From NCBI GenBank assembly GCA_944389295.1, contig CALXLV010000031.1, forward strand, positions 1-64,000: a DNA stretch of 64,000 bases. The letters are read 5' to 3'. The notes beneath the pieces were generated by a model. It ran no database searches, was not told the origin of the DNA, and saw only the letters and a list, made by a program, of their open reading frames with translations. This document shows, one piece after another, positions 61,899-64,000 of this stretch. Source of the DNA: an uncultured Spirochaetaceae bacterium (GTDB lineage: Bacteria > Spirochaetota > Spirochaetia > Sphaerochaetales > Sphaerochaetaceae). The translations under genes were made by a program, and so were the position numbers. How positions within the stretch are numbered: the stretch's first letter is position 1; each line of letters starts with the position of its first letter.

Positions 61899-62972
61899 AT
61901 GTCACAGGATGTAAGGATAGAATCTATTGAGCTTCTGAAAACTCCGTCGGAGATGGCGGCCGAGTGCCCGCTCTCCGATGAGATGAGGGAGCGCATATCT
62001 TCATACAGGAACGCAGTCGATGCGATTCTCAAAGGCAGGGACAGCAGGCTGCTTGCGATAATAGGGCCGTGTTCCATACATGACCCGAAGGCGGCGCTTG
62101 AATACGCATCCCGCCTGAAAGGTCTCGCCGATGAGCTTTCCGATGTCTTTCTCGTCGTCATGCGTACCTATTTTGAGAAGCCGCGCACGGCTCTGGGATG
62201 GAAGGGACTGATCACCGATCCCGATATGGACGAGAGCTGCAGCATGGAGAAGGGGCTGATGATCGCCAGGCGTCTCCTTCTCGATATAACCGAGATCGGA
62301 CTCCCGGTCGGATGCGAGGTTCTTGATCCGATAGTTCCTCAGTACATCGACGAGATGATGAGCTGGTCGTCGATAGGTGCGAGGACGACTGAGAGCCAGA
62401 CACACCGTTCTCTGGCATCCGGCCTCTCCGTTGCCGTCGGCTTCAAGAACAGTACCTCTGGAGATCTCACTGCCGCAGTCAATGCCGCAAAGAGCGCGTC
62501 AAGTCCTGCATCGTTCATCGGCGTGAGGCGCGACGGACGCCTTGCAGTATTCCGCTCACGCGGCAACGACGGCACCCATCTCATCCTCCGCGGCGGCGAT
62601 CACGGTCCGAACTACTATGAGGACGATGTGGAGGATGCAAGGAAGAAGATGCTCGCCCTCGGGCTTGAGCCGCGCATCATAATCGACTGCTCGCATCAGA
62701 ACAGCAGGAAGGACTACACAAGGCAGAAGCGCGTCCTCCGCGCCGTGATAGATCAGGTGAGATGGGGAGGAAAGGAGATAAAGGGATTCATGCTGGAGTC
62801 GAATCTCCGTGAGGGATGCCAGAAGATTCCCTCCGATCTCTCCAAGCTGGAATACGGAGTGTCCGTCACCGATGCCTGCATAGGGTGGGATGAGACGGAG
62901 CGCATAATGAGAAATGCCGCCGAACTTCTCAGGGAAGCCAACAGGAACGGCGGAAAGGTGGATATACTGTGA
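61899..62972 (+). CDS. aroF: 3-deoxy-7-phosphoheptulonate synthase (DAHP synthase, class I)
   Basis: 357 residues, AroF/G/H type. AIIGPCSIHDPKAALEYA, VMRTYFEKPRTALGWKGLI, IGARTTESQTHRSLASGLS, PVGFKNSTSG-like VGFKNSTSGD and IDCSHQNSRKD. It joins PEP and erythrose-4-phosphate in the first step of the shikimate path. Which feedback amino acid applies is unclear, so the letter in the symbol is arbitrary. Overlaps DJ-1 gene by GTGA. Confidence 0.93.
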   Translation: MSQDVRIESIELLKTPSEMAAECPLSDEMRERISSYRNAVDAILKGRDSRLLAIIGPCSIHDPKAALEYASRLKGLADELSDVFLVVMRTYFEKPRTALGWKGLITDPDMDESCSMEKGLMIARRLLLDITEIGLPVGCEVLDPIVPQYIDEMMSWSSIGARTTESQTHRSLASGLSVAVGFKNSTSGDLTAAVNAAKSASSPASFIGVRRDGRLAVFRSRGNDGTHLILRGGDHGPNYYEDDVEDARKKMLALGLEPRIIIDCSHQNSRKDYTRQKRVLRAVIDQVRWGGKEIKGFMLESNLREGCQKIPSDLSKLEYGVSVTDACIGWDETERIMRNAAELLREANRNGGKVDIL

Positions 62973-63514
62973 GCGTCATCGTTTTTCTTGCGGACGGTTT
63001 TGAGGAAGCGGAGGCTGTATGCCCTGTGGATGTGCTTCGCCGCGGCGGGGTCGAGGTTATCACCGCCGGTGTGGGAGGGGAGATCATAAAGTCATCGCAC
63101 GGTCTTTCTGTCAAAGCTGATTGTGTGCTTGATGAGCTTCCTGCCGCGGATTATGAGGCGGCTTTCTGCCCCGGTGGCATGCCCGGAAGCGTGAATCTCT
63201 CCCAGTCATGGAAGGTGAATGAGATTCTTGTTAAAACAGCCCAGACTGGTATCGTGGCGGCAATATGCGCCGCTCCGGCTGTAGTGCTCGCTCCTCTCGG
63301 GCTCCTTGCGGGTAAGAATGCGACGTGCTACCCCGGATGCGAGAGCTATGCCCCTGATCAGGTGTTCTCTTCAGATGGTGTTGTGGCTGATGGAAATATA
63401 ATTACCGCCAGAAGCGCGGGATGGGCCTTTGATCTCGGCCTCAGGCTTCTTGCGATGCTCCGCGGCGATGATGCTGCGGAAAAGGTAAGGGCCTCCATCC
63501 TTTACAAGATGTGA
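62969..63514 (+). CDS. DJ-1/PfpI family protein
   Basis: 181 residues. VFLADGFEEAEAVCPVDVLRRGGVEV (acidic Glu), AFCPGGMPGSVNLSQ, AAICAAPAVVLAPLGLL with the nucleophilic Cys in the elbow. The YajL/DJ-1 branch is linked to glyoxal/protein deglycase or chaperone activity. Starts at GTG 62969 inside the aroF stop. Confidence 0.9.
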   Translation: MSVIVFLADGFEEAEAVCPVDVLRRGGVEVITAGVGGEIIKSSHGLSVKADCVLDELPAADYEAAFCPGGMPGSVNLSQSWKVNEILVKTAQTGIVAAICAAPAVVLAPLGLLAGKNATCYPGCESYAPDQVFSSDGVVADGNIITARSAGWAFDLGLRLLAMLRGDDAAEKVRASILYKM

Positions 63515-63530
63515 GACCAGGAGTCCGGAC

Positions 63531-63905
63531 TCAGACGGCCCTGCTTGCTATTCTTGAGATGTGGCTTCTGAGTCCTGTGGACATCCTCAGTGCGACCATG
63601 CGCGCTATAGCGCTGTCAAACTCGAATCCTCTGTCCTCTATCAGGTAGAGCGAGGGGAAGAATACCGCGAAGCGGCTGTGTCCGAGCGCGAGGTTTATTA
63701 CCGCATCGTTCTTTATCTCGCTGATGAGCGGGGTGTATATGCGCTCCTTCCACTCGTTCAGGGCTTCCTGGAAAGAGACTTCGCGTCCTTCCTTCTTCTC
63801 CATGACCTTCCTGAAATTCTGTATGCTTCCGCAGAGGGCCGCATTCTCGCTGCTGAAAAGCCCGTCTGTGGCATCTTCGATCTGGATTCTCCTCTTATCC
63901 GTCAT
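63531..63905 (-). CDS. Hypothetical cytosolic protein
   Basis: 124 residues, no recognised family. It has a Glu/Lys-rich middle (NFRKVMEKKEGREVSFQEALNEWKERIY), then ALGHSRFAVFFPSLYLIEDRGFEFDSAIARMV and a basic end. The spacing suggests a compact alpha/beta fold or adaptor. AAGGAG lies 5 bases before ATG 63905. It converges with DJ-1 and appears to be alone. Confidence 0.6.
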   Translation of the reverse strand: MTDKRRIQIEDATDGLFSSENAALCGSIQNFRKVMEKKEGREVSFQEALNEWKERIYTPLISEIKNDAVINLALGHSRFAVFFPSLYLIEDRGFEFDSAIARMVALRMSTGLRSHISRIASRAV

Positions 63906-64000
63906 ATTGGCTCCTTGAATAAAGAATCCTGCCTTTTGTCGGCTGTAATATGATATATGGCATGAACATTGTCAATATCCAGAATGATTTTTCTTAATAT

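Noticed and set aside
1-64000. tRNA, rRNA, insertion sequence or integrase genes
   Set aside because: I scanned the gaps and saw no cloverleaf, rRNA core sequence, transposase motif or terminal inverted repeats.

Overview
The window most resembles a chromosomal segment of an anaerobic, host-associated spirochaete (Spirochaetota, Sphaerochaetaceae- or Treponema-like). The grounds are PPi-dependent phosphofructokinase, [FeFe]-hydrogenase maturases, a BMP-type nucleoside/sugar ABC operon with a DUF3798 binding protein, many lipoproteins with LxxC-type lipoboxes, a large FecR-like/beta-barrel outer membrane protein, and no sporulation or LPS-core genes. The taxon is an inference; no rRNA or tRNA gene is present to fix it. 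The core is moderately GC-rich. Three AT-rich patches stand out: 1-2700, about 13,650-14,520 and 50,690-50,990.

Layout. 1-2,700: decayed, AT-rich accessory region (frameshifted nitroreductase, remnant of a SnoaL/NTF2-like gene, radical SAM protein of the mobile-pair B type, HxlR regulator). 2,700-7,100: TetR plus a heterodimeric ABC exporter, with two kinds of palindromic operator and short repeats at both sides. 7,100-13,700: carbamate kinase, DUF4105 membrane protein, recO-recJ, lrgAB, rpsU. 13,800-15,600: an AT-rich spot with a lipoprotein gene carrying a G10 tract in its signal peptide (apparently phase-variable, OFF here), an outer-membrane-protein fragment and a YwaF membrane protein. 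15,660-20,600: serA-serC-Lrp operon, then DHOD-like protein, acyltransferase and lipoprotein. 20,500-26,500: mutL and a 1370-residue FecR-like/beta-barrel protein with a recent internal duplication. 26,500-36,800: TtcA-like, HD hydrolase, PepF, RdgB, a sigma-like protein, then tig-clpP-clpX-nrnA. 36,900-42,500: five-gene ABC uptake operon. 42,600-47,950: GNAT, KDG-kinase-like gene with a KdgR-like operator, lipoprotein, RarA fusion, TetR. 48,000-53,740: guanine riboswitch, guanine deaminase, hydrogenase regulator and hydE-hydG-hydF. 53,700-63,900: NYN-LOTUS protein, PPi-PFK, YaiI, LuxR-type HTH protein, AsnRS, ArsC-like, metallo-hydrolase, acyl-CoA synthetase, DAHP synthase, DJ-1 and a hypothetical protein.

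The main regulatory theme is transcription start at the start codon. At least a dozen genes lack a Shine-Dalgarno sequence, and their -10 box ends 6-8 bases (10 in one case) before ATG or GTG, usually with a -35 at 17-18 bases. This predicts leaderless mRNAs. Genes with a normal SD (rpsU, tig, serA, pfp, hydG) coexist with them. The other strong findings are the poly-G lipoprotein switch, the guanine riboswitch over guaD (probably reading into hydrogenase maturation genes), and an unexplained multi-stem leader before hydG.
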